From assembly GCF_030580915.1 (NCBI RefSeq), contig NZ_JAUQTA010000001.1:2046001-2110000 (forward strand): a stretch of 64,000 nt of DNA, in the 5' to 3' direction. The DNA is from Nocardioides jiangxiensis (GTDB lineage: Bacteria; Actinomycetota; Actinomycetes; Propionibacteriales; Nocardioidaceae). Made by a program: the position numbers and the translations under genes. Below the pieces are notes generated by a model. The model was not told where the DNA came from. It saw only the letters and a program-made list of their open reading frames with translations, and made no database searches. This document shows, one piece after another, positions 8,430 through 19,102 of this stretch. Each line of letters begins with the position of its first letter. The stretch's first letter is position 1.

Positions 8430-9030
8430 GCAGGACGAGCACTACTTCACCGCGGACCCGTCGGTGCCGTTCGAGCGACAGCGGGTCGCGTTCGAGGCAT
8501 GGGACCAGGACCTGGTCATGGAGAGCGGCAGCGGGGTCTTCGCCAAGGGCCGGCTCGACATCGGCACGTCGGTGCTCTTCAAGGAGACCGAGCCGCCGGT
8601 GCAGGGCCGCTTCCTCGACCTCGGGTGCGGCTACGGCGCGATCGGCCTCACCATCGCCAGGCAGGTGCCGCTCGCCTCGGTGATCGGCGTCGACGTCAAC
8701 GAGCGGGCGGTGAGGCTGATGAACGACAACGCGCGGGCGCTCGGCGTCGACAGCCGGGTCGTCGCGTGCACGCCCGAACAGGTGCCCACCGACTACACGT
8801 TCGACGAGATCTGGTCGAACCCGCCGATCCGGATCGGCAAGGAGGCGCTGCACGCGCTCCTGCTGACCTGGCTCCCGCGCCTGCTCCCCGGCGGCCGCGC
8901 CGTCATGGTCGTCGGCAAGAACCTCGGCGGCGACTCGCTGCAGCGCTGGCTCACCGAGCAGGGCTACCCGACGACGCGCATCGGCTCGGCCAAGGGCTTC
9001 CGCGTCCTGGAGTCGATCCGGCCCGCCTGA
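8422..9030 (+). CDS. RsmC-like class I SAM-dependent methyltransferase
   Basis: The 202-residue protein has motif I FLDLGCGYGAIGL (residues 64-76), motif II VIGVDVNERAVRLM and motif IV SNPPIRIG (132-139), the layout of the MTS/RsmC-RlmG small-domain methyltransferases. The NPP motif points to an exocyclic amino group target, probably guanine N2 in rRNA, but the substrate is inferred. It lacks the N-terminal duplicated domain of E. coli RsmC. The ATG overlaps the end of truA by 8 bp, suggesting translational coupling in an RNA-modification operon. Confidence 0.85.
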   Translation: MSEQDEHYFTADPSVPFERQRVAFEAWDQDLVMESGSGVFAKGRLDIGTSVLFKETEPPVQGRFLDLGCGYGAIGLTIARQVPLASVIGVDVNERAVRLMNDNARALGVDSRVVACTPEQVPTDYTFDEIWSNPPIRIGKEALHALLLTWLPRLLPGGRAVMVVGKNLGGDSLQRWLTEQGYPTTRIGSAKGFRVLESIRPA

Positions 9031-9050
9031 CTCCTCTCAGGTTCGGCTGC

Positions 9051-9056
9051 TTGGAT
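9051..9056 (+). promoter_or_regulatory. -10 hexamer for a leaderless mRNA (lipoprotein gene)
   Basis: TTGGAT ends 7 nt before the ATG at 9064, and no SD is present. The spacing fits transcription starting at the start codon. Confidence 0.4.
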
Positions 9057-9063
9057 GGCGCCC

Positions 9064-9612
9064 ATGTCCTCGCTTCACCGCCTGTCCTCCCTCGTCCTCG
9101 GCACCGTCGTCCTCGCCTCCCTGACGGCGTGCGGGGGAGGGGAGACGAAGGCCGGCGACCAGCCGGCCCGTGCCACGCCCCTGTCGGGCCGTCAGCAGAC
9201 CGCCGACCACGAGGCGAGCTTCGTGCTGCCCACCGGCTGGGTGAAGAGCCAGTGGGACCTCGACGGACCGGTGAAGTTCGCCGCTGTCGACGCCCTGGAC
9301 GACACCCGCCAGATCTTCGTCAGCGAGGCGAAGGACCGCCGTGACGCCGAGGCCGCCGCGCTGTACGCCGCCGAGGTGCTGGGCAAACAGGGCGCGACGT
9401 GTCGCCGCGACCGCGAGGACACGACATTCGGCGGGACCTACCGGATCGTCGACTGCGCCTGGCGGAAGCCCACGCCGTACCACAAGCTGATGGTGGCGCT
9501 GGGCGACGAGCACCGCGGGGCGATGGTCCTCGTCGCCGGCGCCGCGAAGAAGCGCAGCGACCTGGCCGACCTGGTCACGCCCCTGCTGAAGTCCTGGGAG
9601 TGGACGGACTGA
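9064..9612 (+). CDS. Lipoprotein of unknown function
   Basis: The product is about 182 residues with a short basic N-terminus, a hydrophobic stretch (LSSLVLGTVVLASLTAC) and the lipobox LTAC followed by Gly residues, so it should be lipid-anchored on the outer face of the membrane. The body (SFVLPTGWVKSQWDLDGPVKFAAVDAL ... YRIVDCAWRKPTPYHKLMVALG) resembles a PsbP/LpqN-like fold but I cannot assign it firmly. The start at 9064 rather than the ATG at 9055 was chosen because of the upstream hexamer. It is convergent with gltA across a repeat hairpin. Confidence 0.7.
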   Translation: MSSLHRLSSLVLGTVVLASLTACGGGETKAGDQPARATPLSGRQQTADHEASFVLPTGWVKSQWDLDGPVKFAAVDALDDTRQIFVSEAKDRRDAEAAALYAAEVLGKQGATCRRDREDTTFGGTYRIVDCAWRKPTPYHKLMVALGDEHRGAMVLVAGAAKKRSDLADLVTPLLKSWEWTD

Positions 9613-9638
9613 GCCAGCCCCACGGCGGCCTCATCGCC

Positions 9639-9705
9639 GAGACGGGCTCGTGCAAAACGCGAGACGGGGCTTGTGCACGGAAATCCGTGCACAAGCCCCG
9701 TCTCG
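9639..9705. repeat. Dispersed module repeat, site A: direct copy plus 21-bp perfect hairpin
   Basis: The core occurs as GAGACGGGCTCGTGC (9639-9653) and GAGACGGGGCTTGTGC (9661-9676), then inverted on the far side. Positions 9660-9680 pair without mismatch with 9685-9705 around an AAAT loop. The site lies between two convergent genes (lipoprotein and gltA) and could act as a bidirectional terminator. Similar units are at 28.4, 39.75 and 53.45 kb. Confidence 0.9.
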
Positions 9706-9752
9706 GCGTGGCAGGAGGCCCGTCCCAGTGCGGCACGGGCCCCGTCCCGGCA

Positions 9753-11048
<1,296 letters not shown>

Positions 11049-11055
11049 GACGCCC

Positions 11056-11061
11056 AATCTA
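11056..11061 (-). promoter_or_regulatory. -10 hexamer for a leaderless gltA mRNA
   Basis: Read on the minus strand, TAGATT is followed by GGGCGTC (7 nt) and then the GTG start. There is no SD, so a leaderless transcript is likely. Confidence 0.5.
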
Positions 11062-11165
11062 GGTGCACAGGTCGAAGCGGAACCAGATCCTGTCCGGACC
11101 ACGGGAACGCTCACCGCCTCACGGACGCCAGCCGGGCCCGCCGTGCGACGCCCTCGGACGTCATT

Positions 11166-11195
11166 TTGACCGTGCGACACGCCGGCTCGTATCCT
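11166..11195 (+). promoter_or_regulatory. Promoter of rplM-rpsI
   Basis: TTGACC (11166-11171) and TATCCT (11190-11195) are spaced by 18 nt, a good housekeeping sigma promoter. It would give a 5' leader of about 155 nt before rplM, long enough for r-protein autoregulation. The 308-bp gltA-rplM gap otherwise holds the gltA promoter and no ORF that I trust. Confidence 0.65.
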
Positions 11196-11356
11196 TGCAA
11201 GTCGCGCCTCCTGCCGCGTTCGGGCTCCGTCACGGAGTCGGATGCAGATCCGGATGCTCCACCAGCTGGTGAAGATGCCGGGCAGTGTTCGTCAGAAGGC
11301 GCCGCACCACCCCCGGCGTACATCCCCGTGCGCCGGGACCAACGAACGAGAAAGCT

Positions 11357-11809
11357 GTGACTGCCGTGCGCACCTACAGCCCCAAGCCCGCTGACATCCA
11401 GCGTGAATGGCTCATCATCGACGCCGAGGATGTCGTCCTCGGTCGTCTCGCCGTGACCGCCGCGAACCTCATCCGCGGCAAGCACAAGCCCACCTTCGCC
11501 CCGCACGTCGCGGGTGGTGACTTCGTCGTCATCATCAACGCCGAGAAGGTCGCGCTCTCCGGCAACAAGAAGACCACCAAGATGTCCTACCGCCACTCGG
11601 GTTACCCGGGCGGTCTGACGGCCACCCCGATCGGCGAGGGCCTCGAGAAGGACGCTCGCAAGGTCATCGAGAAGGCTGTCTGGGGCATGCTCCCCAAGAA
11701 CCGCCTCGGTCGCCAGATGCTGAAGCAGCTCAAGGTCTACTCGGGCCCGACGCACCCGCACGCGGCCCAGCAGGCCAAGCCGTTCGAGATCACCCAGATC
11801 TCCCAGTGA
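11357..11809 (+). CDS. rplM: Ribosomal protein uL13
   Basis: The 150-residue protein starts [42 protein letters not shown] and holds the L13 core ([31 protein letters not shown]). The GTG at 11357 was chosen over an upstream in-frame ATG because it gives normal family length and has GAGAAAG just before it. The stop overlaps a possible GTG of the next gene. The rplM-rpsI pair is universal in bacteria. Confidence 0.98.
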   Translation: MTAVRTYSPKPADIQREWLIIDAEDVVLGRLAVTAANLIRGKHKPTFAPHVAGGDFVVIINAEKVALSGNKKTTKMSYRHSGYPGGLTATPIGEGLEKDARKVIEKAVWGMLPKNRLGRQMLKQLKVYSGPTHPHAAQQAKPFEITQISQ

Positions 11810-11826
11810 CTTCAGAGGACCAGGAC

Positions 11827-12327
11827 ATGACTGAGAACATCGCTGAGGTCGAGGAGACCTTCGAGACCGACGCCGACGGCGTCGCCTACACCTCCGAGTC
11901 GGCCCCCGCCGCCGACGCGCCGCTCAAGCCGGCCACCATCGCTCCGGCCGGTGCCACCGGTCGCCGCAAGGAGGCCGTCGCCCGCGTCCGCATCGTCCCG
12001 GGCACCGGCGTCTGGACGATCAACGGTCGTGAGCTCAACGACTACTTCCCGAACGCCCTTCACCGCCAGATCGCGAACGAGCCGTTCGTGGAGCTGGGCC
12101 TCGAGGGTCGCTTCGACGTCATCGCCCGCATCCACGGTGGTGGCATCGCCGGCCAGGCCGGCGCGCTGCGCCTCGGTGTGGCCCGCTCGCTCAACGCCGT
12201 CGACGTCGAGGCCAACCGCCCGGCGCTGAAGAAGGCCGGTCTGCTCACCCGCGACGCCCGCGTCGTCGAGCGCAAGAAGGCCGGTCTCAAGAAGGCCCGC
12301 AAGGCGTCGCAGTTCAGCAAGCGCTGA
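11827..12327 (+). CDS. rpsI: Ribosomal protein uS9 with acidic N-terminal extension
   Basis: Residues from about 45 onward are the S9 domain ([33 protein letters not shown] ... [29 protein letters not shown]), with the C-terminal SKR that reaches P-site tRNA. The first ~40 residues are an acidic, Ala/Pro-rich extension, common in actinobacteria. The ATG at 11827 was preferred to the GTG at 11806 because AGAGGA lies 7 nt upstream. The product is 166 residues. Confidence 0.97.
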   Translation: MTENIAEVEETFETDADGVAYTSESAPAADAPLKPATIAPAGATGRRKEAVARVRIVPGTGVWTINGRELNDYFPNALHRQIANEPFVELGLEGRFDVIARIHGGGIAGQAGALRLGVARSLNAVDVEANRPALKKAGLLTRDARVVERKKAGLKKARKASQFSKR

Positions 12328-12344
12328 TCTGGCAGCCTGCCTTC

Positions 12345-13688
12345 ATGGCAAACCTGTTTGGCACGGACGGGGTCCGGGGCCTGGCAAACGGTGTCCTCAC
12401 CGCAGAGCTGGCCCTGGACCTCTCCGTCGCTGCAGCACATGTCCTGGCCGACCACGGCGAGTTCAGTGGGCACCGCCCGCTGGCAGTGGTCGGCCGGGAC
12501 ACGCGCATTTCGGGACAGTTCCTCGAGGCCGCGGTCGTCGCGGGCCTCGCGTCGGCCGGTGTCGACGTGCTGCTCCTGGGCGTCGTGCCCACCCCCGGTG
12601 TCGCGTACCTGACCGGACACCTCGGCGCCGACTTCGGCGTCATGCTCTCGGCGTCGCACAACGCCATGCCGGACAACGGCATCAAGTTCCTGGCCCGCGG
12701 TGGCGTCAAGCTCGACGACGCGATCGAGGAGGCCATCGAGGAGCGCCTCCACGAGGAGTGGGAGCGCCCGACCGGCGCGGCCGTCGGTCGCGTCTCGACG
12801 TACGCCGAGGCGATCGACGACTACGTCGACCACCTGCTCCGCACGACGACGCGGCCGCTCGCCGGCCTGCGCGTCGTGCTCGACTGTGCCGAGGGGGCCG
12901 CCTCCGAGGCAGGCCCGCGTGCGCTGGAGGCCGCCGGCGCGCAGGTCACCGCGATCCACGCACAGCCCGACGGCCTCAACATCAACGACGGGTGCGGCTC
13001 CACGCACCTGGAGAACCTCCGCGCGGCCGTCGTCAAGGACGGGGCCCACGTGGGCTTCGCGCTCGACGGTGACGCGGACCGCTGCCTCGCGGTCGACGCG
13101 GAGGGCAACGTCGTCGACGGCGACCAGATCCTCTGCATCCTCGCGGCCTCGCTCAAGGAGCAGGGCCGGCTCGCCGCCGACACGGTCGTCGCCACGGTGA
13201 TGAGCAACCTCGGCTTCAACCGCGCCATGGCCGCGGCCGGCATCACGGTGGTCTCCACCAAGGTCGGCGACCGCTACGTCCTCGAGGCGATGAACGCCGA
13301 CGGCTACTCGCTCGGCGGGGAGCAGTCCGGCCACGTGATCATGAGCGAGCACGCGACGACCGGTGACGGCATCCTCACCGCCCTCCAGCTGCTGGAGCGC
13401 ATGGCGATGACCGGCTCGTCGATGGCGGAGCTCGCCGGCGCGATGACCCGGCTCCCGCAGGTCCTGGTCAACGTCAAGGGCGTCGACAAGGACCGCTCGG
13501 CGACCGACGAGGTCCTCCTCGCCGCGGTCGCCGACGCGGAGGACAGCCTCGGCGACGACGGACGCGTGCTGCTGCGCGCATCCGGCACGGAGCCGCTCGT
13601 CCGCGTCATGGTCGAGGCGACCTCGCAGGTCGAGGCGCAGGCGGTCGCGGACAAGCTCGCGGACGTCGTCCGCGAGCGCCTCGGCTGA
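12345..13688 (+). CDS. glmM: Phosphoglucosamine mutase
   Basis: The 447-residue enzyme converts glucosamine-6-phosphate to glucosamine-1-phosphate for UDP-GlcNAc and peptidoglycan synthesis. The active-site phosphoserine is Ser104 in [11 protein letters not shown]; many GlmM proteins have Pro where this one has Ala. The metal-binding loop [13 protein letters not shown], the sugar loop GGEQSGHVI and the C-terminal phosphate-binding [14 protein letters not shown] are all present. It lies 17 bp after rpsI and works with GlmS encoded at 16.5-18.4 kb. Confidence 0.97.
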   Translation: MANLFGTDGVRGLANGVLTAELALDLSVAAAHVLADHGEFSGHRPLAVVGRDTRISGQFLEAAVVAGLASAGVDVLLLGVVPTPGVAYLTGHLGADFGVMLSASHNAMPDNGIKFLARGGVKLDDAIEEAIEERLHEEWERPTGAAVGRVSTYAEAIDDYVDHLLRTTTRPLAGLRVVLDCAEGAASEAGPRALEAAGAQVTAIHAQPDGLNINDGCGSTHLENLRAAVVKDGAHVGFALDGDADRCLAVDAEGNVVDGDQILCILAASLKEQGRLAADTVVATVMSNLGFNRAMAAAGITVVSTKVGDRYVLEAMNADGYSLGGEQSGHVIMSEHATTGDGILTALQLLERMAMTGSSMAELAGAMTRLPQVLVNVKGVDKDRSATDEVLLAAVADAEDSLGDDGRVLLRASGTEPLVRVMVEATSQVEAQAVADKLADVVRERLG

Positions 13689-13725
13689 GGCGAAAACTCG
13701 GTCGCGCGACGGACCGGCCGAGGCC

Positions 13726-13731
13726 TACCGT
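13726..13731 (+). promoter_or_regulatory. -10 hexamer for a leaderless mRNA (tandem GNAT gene)
   Basis: TACCGT ends 7 nt before the GTG at 13739; no SD is visible. Confidence 0.4.
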
Positions 13732-13738
13732 CGAGGAC

Positions 13739-14767
13739 GTGAACGACCTCCGCATCATCCGGCTCGACCCCTCCGCGGCCTCCTTCGACGCTGACGTCGC
13801 CCGCTGGCACGAGGTCCACGTGGCGTCGTCCCTGCCGGAGCGCCCGGACTCCTCGCCCTGGCGCATCGCCGAGGTCCGCGACTACGTCGGTACGCCGGTG
13901 CCGTTCCGCTGGTGCGTCGGCTGGCTGGCGCTGTGCGGGGATGACGCCGTCGGTGCCGCGCTGCTCGAGGCACCGCTCGTGACGAACCTCGAGGTCGCCA
14001 ACGTGTTCGTCGACGTCCTCCCGTCGGCGCGCCGCGGCGGCGTGGGGACCGCACTGCTGGACGTGGTCGAGGGGGAGGCCCGGCGCCGCGGCCGGACGAT
14101 CGCGATGGCCGAGGTCTCGTTCGGCCTGGAGCTGCCCGAGGACGGGGCGGGGTCGCCCGACGTGCACTTCGCGCGCACCCGCGGCTACGACGTCGCGCTC
14201 GGCGACGTGCAGCGCCGGCTGGAGCTGCCCGTGGACCCGGTCCTGCTCGACCGGCTCGCGGCCGAGGCCGCGCCGCACCACGCGGCGTACCGGATCGAGG
14301 TGGTGCGCGGAGCCCTGCCCGACACCCTGGCCCCCGGCTACGCCGCGCTCGCCTCGACGCTCGCGGTCGAGGCTCCGGCGGGTGACCTGCTCCTCGAGGC
14401 CGAGGACCCGTCGACGCAGGGGTGGCGCGACCGGGAAGCGGCCTACGCCCGTCAGGGGCTGACCCTGTGGCACGCCCTCGCGCTGAGCCCGGCAGGCGAG
14501 GTGGTGGCGCACTCGACCATCGCGGTCTCGGCGCACGACCCCTCGCTGTGCCACCAATGGGGCACGCTGGTCCGGGCTGACCACCGCGGCCACCGGCTCG
14601 GCCTGGCGGTGAAGGTCGCCCTCCACCGCGCTCTCCAGGCGGACGGCGCCCCCGCTCCCCAGGTCGCCACGTGGAACGCGACCGTCAACGACCACATGGT
14701 CGCCATCAACGACCGGCTCGGTTTCCACAAGGTCGGCCGGAGCGTGGAGCTGCAGAAGCGCCTGTGA
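13739..14767 (+). CDS. Tandem GNAT-family N-acetyltransferase
   Basis: The 342-residue protein has two GNAT domains. The first carries VANVFVDVLPSARRGGVGTALLDVVEGEARRRG (acetyl-CoA loop, residues about 87-120). The second carries CHQWGTLVRADHRGHRLGLAVKVALHRALQ and WNATVNDHMVAINDRLGFHKVG (about 260-335). This two-domain form is common in actinobacteria and includes the mycothiol synthase type, but nothing here identifies a substrate. It lies downstream of glmM and 15 bp before a secreted protein gene. Confidence 0.8.
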   Translation: MNDLRIIRLDPSAASFDADVARWHEVHVASSLPERPDSSPWRIAEVRDYVGTPVPFRWCVGWLALCGDDAVGAALLEAPLVTNLEVANVFVDVLPSARRGGVGTALLDVVEGEARRRGRTIAMAEVSFGLELPEDGAGSPDVHFARTRGYDVALGDVQRRLELPVDPVLLDRLAAEAAPHHAAYRIEVVRGALPDTLAPGYAALASTLAVEAPAGDLLLEAEDPSTQGWRDREAAYARQGLTLWHALALSPAGEVVAHSTIAVSAHDPSLCHQWGTLVRADHRGHRLGLAVKVALHRALQADGAPAPQVATWNATVNDHMVAINDRLGFHKVGRSVELQKRL

Positions 14768-14782
14768 GGTGAAGATGGATGG

Positions 14783-15499
14783 GTGACCCTCCGACGTAGC
14801 GCCCTCGTGACAGCCGTGGTCGCCGTCGTGGTGACCGGCGTGCTGGTCTTCGTGGCCGCGGACGCCGGGCGGCACGGCGAGGGGACGGCTGCCCGTGTGC
14901 AGCCCACGGCACCTGCCGCCGGGTCGCCGGAGGCCCATCCGTCCGTGGGCACGCGCGTGCCGCCGCGCTGGGTCAGGGTGCGGGTCGGGGACGCCTCCTA
15001 TGCCGTGCCGCGGACGTGGCAGCGCCGGCCGGCCGCCGAGCGCACCGCCTACCGGGAGGGTGGCGCCGTGATCGCCGCCGGTCGTGGCCAGGCCCTGTCG
15101 TGGGGCAACGACTGCCGCACGGACTTCGCCCCGGTGCCGGGCGGGTGGGCCGTGCTCCCGGACCCGGTCGCCGCCACCGACGCAGCCGGCGTCGCAGCGG
15201 CGACGGCGGTGGCATGGGCACGCGGCTACGCCGGACTGCCCGCCACGAAGACCCTCGCCGCGTCCCCTGCGCGGGAGGTGCGGCTCGCCGGGGGAGGACG
15301 CGGCCTGGTCGCGCAGGTGACCGTGGACACCACCGACTCGGCGAACCCGTGTGCAGGTCAGCGAGCAGAGCTGACCGCGGTGGCGCGACAGGCGGGCGGT
15401 CGGGTGGTCACGCTCGTCGTGGCACGCTATCTCGACGTGCGCGGGGCGCCGGGCGACGCGGTCTACGCGGCCGTGCTGGGATCGCTCCGCGTCGGCTGA
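14783..15499 (+). CDS. Membrane-anchored or secreted hypothetical protein
   Basis: The 238-residue product has an N-terminal hydrophobic segment (SALVTAVVAVVVTGVLVFVAADAG) that could be a signal anchor, a Pro/Ala linker, then an extracellular domain with two Cys residues (GNDCRTDFAPVPGGWAVLP and SANPCAGQRAEL) that may form a disulfide. The family is not recognised. The upstream AGGTGAAGATGG may act as an SD for the GTG. Its TGA and the coaA stop on the other strand form TGAGTCA, so the two convergent genes are one base apart. Confidence 0.6.
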   Translation: MTLRRSALVTAVVAVVVTGVLVFVAADAGRHGEGTAARVQPTAPAAGSPEAHPSVGTRVPPRWVRVRVGDASYAVPRTWQRRPAAERTAYREGGAVIAAGRGQALSWGNDCRTDFAPVPGGWAVLPDPVAATDAAGVAAATAVAWARGYAGLPATKTLAASPAREVRLAGGGRGLVAQVTVDTTDSANPCAGQRAELTAVARQAGGRVVTLVVARYLDVRGAPGDAVYAAVLGSLRVG

Positions 15500-15500
15500 G

Positions 15501-16475
15501 TCAGATCTTGCGCAGGCGCACGTAGCGGACCGAGTGGTCGGCGTCCTTGCGCAGCACGAGCTTGGCGCGCGACCGGGTCGGCAGGACGTTCTCCATGAGG
15601 TTGGGACCGTTGATCTCGTCCCAGATCCGTTCCGCCTCGGCGAGCGCCTCGGCCTCGTTGAACTTCGAGTAGCGGCGGAAGTACGACCCCGGCTTGCGGA
15701 ACGACGTCTCGCGCAGCTTGAGGAACCGCTCGGCGTACCAGCGCTTGATGTCGGTGGTGGCCGCGTCGACGTAGACGGTGAAGTCGAAGTAGTCGGCGAC
15801 CGCGAGGCCGACCTTGCCGTCCTCGCGCGTGCGGGCGGGCTGGAGCACGTTGAGCCCCTCGACGATGACGATGTCGGGGGACTGCACGACGACCTTCTCG
15901 TCCGGCAGGACGTCGTAGACGAGGTGCGAGTAGGTGGGCGCCTCGACGGCCTCGCGGCCGGACTTGATGTCGATGACGAACTTCAACAGCGCCTTGCGGT
16001 CGTAGGACTCCGGGAAGCCCTTGCGGTGCAGGATGCCGCGACGCTCGAGCTCGGCGTTGGGCAGCAGGAAGCCGTCGGTCGTGACCAGGGCGACCTGCGG
16101 GTGCTCGGGCCAGTGGGCGAGCATCTGCTGCAGCACGCGTGCCGTCGTGGACTTGCCGACGGCCACGGAGCCGGCCAGACCGATGACGAATGGGGTGCGC
16201 GGGGGCTGGGGGTGGTTGAGGAACTCCTCCTGCTTGCGGTGCAGGCGGCCGGCCGACTCGACGTACATCGAGAGCAGGCGGGAGAGCGGGAGGTAGACCT
16301 GCTGGATCTCCTCGAGGTCGAGCTCCTCCCCGAGGCCGCGGAGGGCCTGGATCTCCTCGCGGGTCAGCGGAGACCGCATGTCCGCGGCGAGGGCTGCCCA
16401 CGCGGCCCGGTCGAGCTCGACGTACGGCGACGCCTCGCGCTCGGGGCGCTGCTGCTCGGGAAGGGGCGCAGACAT
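15501..16475 (-). CDS. coaA: Type I pantothenate kinase
   Basis: The 324-residue enzyme phosphorylates pantothenate in the first committed step of coenzyme A synthesis. The P-loop is GSVAVGKST (residues 102-110); [31 protein letters not shown] and [11 protein letters not shown] are bacterial type I PanK signatures. The length is normal. It is divergent from glmS, with both promoters packed in 65 bp and both apparently leaderless. Confidence 0.97.
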   Translation of the reverse strand: MSAPLPEQQRPEREASPYVELDRAAWAALAADMRSPLTREEIQALRGLGEELDLEEIQQVYLPLSRLLSMYVESAGRLHRKQEEFLNHPQPPRTPFVIGLAGSVAVGKSTTARVLQQMLAHWPEHPQVALVTTDGFLLPNAELERRGILHRKGFPESYDRKALLKFVIDIKSGREAVEAPTYSHLVYDVLPDEKVVVQSPDIVIVEGLNVLQPARTREDGKVGLAVADYFDFTVYVDAATTDIKRWYAERFLKLRETSFRKPGSYFRRYSKFNEAEALAEAERIWDEINGPNLMENVLPTRSRAKLVLRKDADHSVRYVRLRKI

Positions 16476-16482
16476 GCGAGCG

Positions 16483-16488
16483 ATTGTT
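16483..16488 (-). promoter_or_regulatory. -10 hexamer for a leaderless coaA mRNA
   Basis: On the minus strand AACAAT is followed by 7 nt (CGCTCGC) and the ATG at 16475. No SD is present. Confidence 0.4.
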
Positions 16489-16527
16489 GCAGCATGTGGC
16501 TGCCGGCCGGTCGCCAGTCCCTCACCG

Positions 16528-16533
16528 TAGACT
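16528..16533 (+). promoter_or_regulatory. -10 hexamer for a leaderless glmS mRNA
   Basis: TAGACT is followed by TCGGGGC (7 nt) and the ATG at 16541. There is no glmS ribozyme, as expected outside Firmicutes. Confidence 0.5.
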
Positions 16534-16540
16534 TCGGGGC

Positions 16541-18385
16541 ATGTGCGGAATCGTGGGGTACGTCGGCAGCAAGCAGGCGCAGGGCGTTGTCATCGAGGGC
16601 CTGCGCCGCCTCGAGTACCGCGGTTACGACTCCGCCGGCGTCGCGCTCGTGCACGACGGGGCCATCGCCAGCGACAAGAAGTCGGGCAAGCTCGCGAACC
16701 TCGAGAAGGCGATCGCCGAGCACCCGTTGCCGCCGTCCACGACCGGCATCGGCCACACCCGCTGGGCGACCCACGGCGCCCCGACCGACCGCAACGCCCA
16801 CCCGCACCTGGGCCAGGCGCAGCGCCTCGCGCTGGTGCACAACGGCATCATCGAGAACTTCGCGGAGATCCGTGCCCAGCTGGAGGCCGAGGGCCACGAG
16901 CTGCTGTCGGAGACCGACACGGAGGTCGCTGCCCACCTGATCGAGCGGGAGCTCGACAAGGGGGTCGACCTGACCGCCGCGATGCAGGCGGCGTGCCGTC
17001 AGATGGAGGGCGCCTTCACCCTCGTCGCCATCGACGCGCAGGACCCTGACCGCGTCGTCGCGGCCCGTCTGAACAGCCCCCTGGTGGTCGGCCTCGGCGA
17101 GGGCGAGAACTTCCTCGGCTCCGACGTCGCCGCCTTCATCGAGCACACGCGCGACGCGCTCGAGCTCGGCCAGGCCCAGGTGGTCACCCTGACCCGCGAC
17201 GGCGTCTCGGTGACGTCGTTCGACGGCCAGCCCGCCGAGGGCACGCCGTTCCACGTCGACTGGGACCTCTCCGCAGCGGAGAAGGACGGCCACGACTGGT
17301 TCATGCGCAAGGAGATCTTCGAGCAGCCGAGCGCGGTCGCCAACTCGCTCCTCGGCCGTCGCAACGCCTCCGGCCGCCTGCAGCTCGACGAGGTGCGGCT
17401 CTCCGACGAGGAGCTGCGCGACATCGACAAGGTGATCGTCATCGCCTGCGGCACGTCGTTCTACGCGGGCATGGTCGCCAAGTACGCCATCGAGCACTGG
17501 TGCCGGATCCCGGTCGAGGTCGAGCTCGCCAGCGAGTTCCGCTACCGCGACCCGATCCTCACCCGCGAGACGCTGGTCGTCGCGATCTCCCAGTCCGGCG
17601 AGACCGCCGACACCCTGCAGGCGATCCGTCACGCCCGCACGCAGCGGTCCAAGGTCCTCGCGATCTGCAACAGCAACGGCTCGACGATCCCGCGCGAGTC
17701 CGACGCGGTGATCTACACGCACGCCGGCCCCGAGATCGGCGTCGCGTCGACCAAGGGGTTCCTGACCCAGCTCGTCGCCTGCTACCTGCTCGGTCTCTAC
17801 CTCGCCCAGGTGAAGGGCACGCGCTACAACGACGAGATCGCGCTCGTCATGGACCAGCTCGAGCAGATGCCGGCCCACATCGAGACGGTGCTCGGCCAGT
17901 CCGAGCGCGTCTACGAGCTGGCCCGTGAGTTCGTCGGCACGCCCTCGGTGCTGTTCCTCGGCCGCCACGCCGGCTACCCCGTCGCGCTCGAGGGGGCGCT
18001 CAAGCTCAAGGAGCTGGCCTACATCCACGCGGAGGGCTTCGCGGCCGGCGAGCTCAAGCACGGCCCGATCGCGCTGGTCGACGACGGCCTGCCGATCTGG
18101 TGCGTCGTGCCGCCGCGGGGTCGCGACCAGCTCCACGAGAAGATGATCTCGGGCATCCAGGAGGTCCGTGCCCGTGGCGCTCGCACCATCTGCCTGGCCG
18201 AGGAGGGCGACACCGCCATCGAGCCCTACGCCGACGAGCTGATCCGCCTGCCCAAGGTCCCGGTCCTGCTCCAGCCGCTGGTCTCCGCGGTGCCGCTCCA
18301 GCTCTTCGCCTGCGAGCTGGCCACGCTGATGGGCCACGACGTCGACATGCCGCGCAACCTGGCGAAGTCCGTCACCGTCGAGTGA
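16541..18385 (+). CDS. glmS: Glutamine--fructose-6-phosphate aminotransferase (isomerizing)
   Basis: The 614-residue enzyme makes glucosamine-6-phosphate from fructose-6-phosphate and glutamine. The N-terminal nucleophile Cys2 is in MCGIVGYVG, the glutaminase domain includes GHTRWATHG, and two SIS domains follow ([16 protein letters not shown] ... [50 protein letters not shown]). The C-terminus [13 protein letters not shown] is canonical. The ATG at 16541 was chosen because Cys must follow Met; upstream in-frame ATGs would break this. It feeds GlmM. Confidence 0.98.
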   Translation: MCGIVGYVGSKQAQGVVIEGLRRLEYRGYDSAGVALVHDGAIASDKKSGKLANLEKAIAEHPLPPSTTGIGHTRWATHGAPTDRNAHPHLGQAQRLALVHNGIIENFAEIRAQLEAEGHELLSETDTEVAAHLIERELDKGVDLTAAMQAACRQMEGAFTLVAIDAQDPDRVVAARLNSPLVVGLGEGENFLGSDVAAFIEHTRDALELGQAQVVTLTRDGVSVTSFDGQPAEGTPFHVDWDLSAAEKDGHDWFMRKEIFEQPSAVANSLLGRRNASGRLQLDEVRLSDEELRDIDKVIVIACGTSFYAGMVAKYAIEHWCRIPVEVELASEFRYRDPILTRETLVVAISQSGETADTLQAIRHARTQRSKVLAICNSNGSTIPRESDAVIYTHAGPEIGVASTKGFLTQLVACYLLGLYLAQVKGTRYNDEIALVMDQLEQMPAHIETVLGQSERVYELAREFVGTPSVLFLGRHAGYPVALEGALKLKELAYIHAEGFAAGELKHGPIALVDDGLPIWCVVPPRGRDQLHEKMISGIQEVRARGARTICLAEEGDTAIEPYADELIRLPKVPVLLQPLVSAVPLQLFACELATLMGHDVDMPRNLAKSVTVE

Positions 18386-18397
18386 TCCGCTGCTGAC

Positions 18398-18748
18398 GTG
18401 ATCGTCGGGATCGGGGTCGACGTCGTCGACATCGCGCGCTTCGGTGCCGCGCTCGAGCGGACGCCGTCGCTGCGGTCCCGGCTCTTCACCGAGGCCGAGG
18501 CAGTGCTGCCGCTGGAGTCGCTGGCGGCTCGCTTCGCGGCCAAGGAGGCGATGGCCAAGGCGCTGGGCGCGCCGGCGGGGCTCTCCTGGCACGACTGCGA
18601 GGTCGTGCGGGTCGACGGTCGCCGTCCGGCGTTCGCGCTGCGGGGCACGGTCGCCGACGCGGCGGCCGCCCTGGGAGCGACGTCCTGGCACCTCTCGCTG
18701 GCGCACGACGGTGGCCTCGCGACGGCGTACGTGGTCCTCGAAGGGTGA
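18398..18748 (+). CDS. acpS: Holo-[acyl-carrier-protein] synthase
   Basis: The 116-residue protein transfers the 4'-phosphopantetheine arm from CoA to acyl carrier protein. It has [15 protein letters not shown] with the Mg-binding Asp8 and the [12 protein letters not shown] helix with the second acidic ligand. The GTG start lies 12 bp after glmS. Together with coaA nearby it links CoA synthesis to fatty acid synthesis. The length is typical. Confidence 0.95.
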   Translation: MIVGIGVDVVDIARFGAALERTPSLRSRLFTEAEAVLPLESLAARFAAKEAMAKALGAPAGLSWHDCEVVRVDGRRPAFALRGTVADAAAALGATSWHLSLAHDGGLATAYVVLEG

Positions 18749-18884
18749 CGGTCGGGTCCCGACCTCGCCCGTGGTCGGCGACGAGCGAGGAGCAGGTCAC
18801 CGGAGGCGACCGGGCCGTCGCGGGGTGAGGCGGGCCACGCCGGGTCCGTGACCGGCGTCATGGCGCTAACTTTTGCAAGCGCCT

Positions 18885-19090
18885 TCAATGGACGAGTCCT
18901 CCCACCGGAGGGCCGTCCCTGTCGCGCCGAGGCCCGCGCTCGACGGAGATGACCAAGCACGAAGAAGGAGCGCGGGCACGGGAGACCCACGCAGTACGCC
19001 GGACACGTCCGGCTCGGGGCGAAGGACGCGCAGCGTCCAGGACACCAGCAGTCCTAGCCCGACAGGTCATCTCTCGCAGGCGTCGCTGCC
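18885..19090 (+). ncRNA. c-di-AMP riboswitch (ydaO-yuaA type)
   Basis: The 354-bp gap before the NlpC/P60 gene holds a structured leader. The conserved 3' end of the ydaO-yuaA class is recognisable as AGCCCGACAGGTCATCTC (from about 19056) followed by CGCAGGCGTC. GAGATGACC near 18946-18954 is the exact complement of GGTCATCTC at 19065-19073, and internal stems such as GCCGGACACGTCCGGC are present. An upstream TAACTT hexamer (18867-18872) may be the -10. Genes for NlpC/P60 and Rpf-type wall hydrolases are the usual targets in actinobacteria; c-di-AMP normally turns them off. The boundaries are approximate. Confidence 0.75.
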
Positions 19091-19102
19091 GGAGTCACCC
19101 CC

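Noticed and set aside
11285..11356. Longer rplM start at 11285
   Set aside because: It would add 24 non-conserved residues. The GTG at 11357 gives the family-normal N-terminus and has a purine-rich site before it.
16484..16540. Longer glmS start at 16484
   Set aside because: GlmS needs Cys directly after the initiator Met; only the ATG at 16541 provides that.
16476..16540. glmS ribozyme upstream of glmS
   Set aside because: The gap is only 65 bp and holds two divergent promoters; there is no room for the ribozyme core.
16364..18706. A 780-codon minus-strand open frame
   Set aside because: It is antisense to glmS and acpS and has no recognisable motif.
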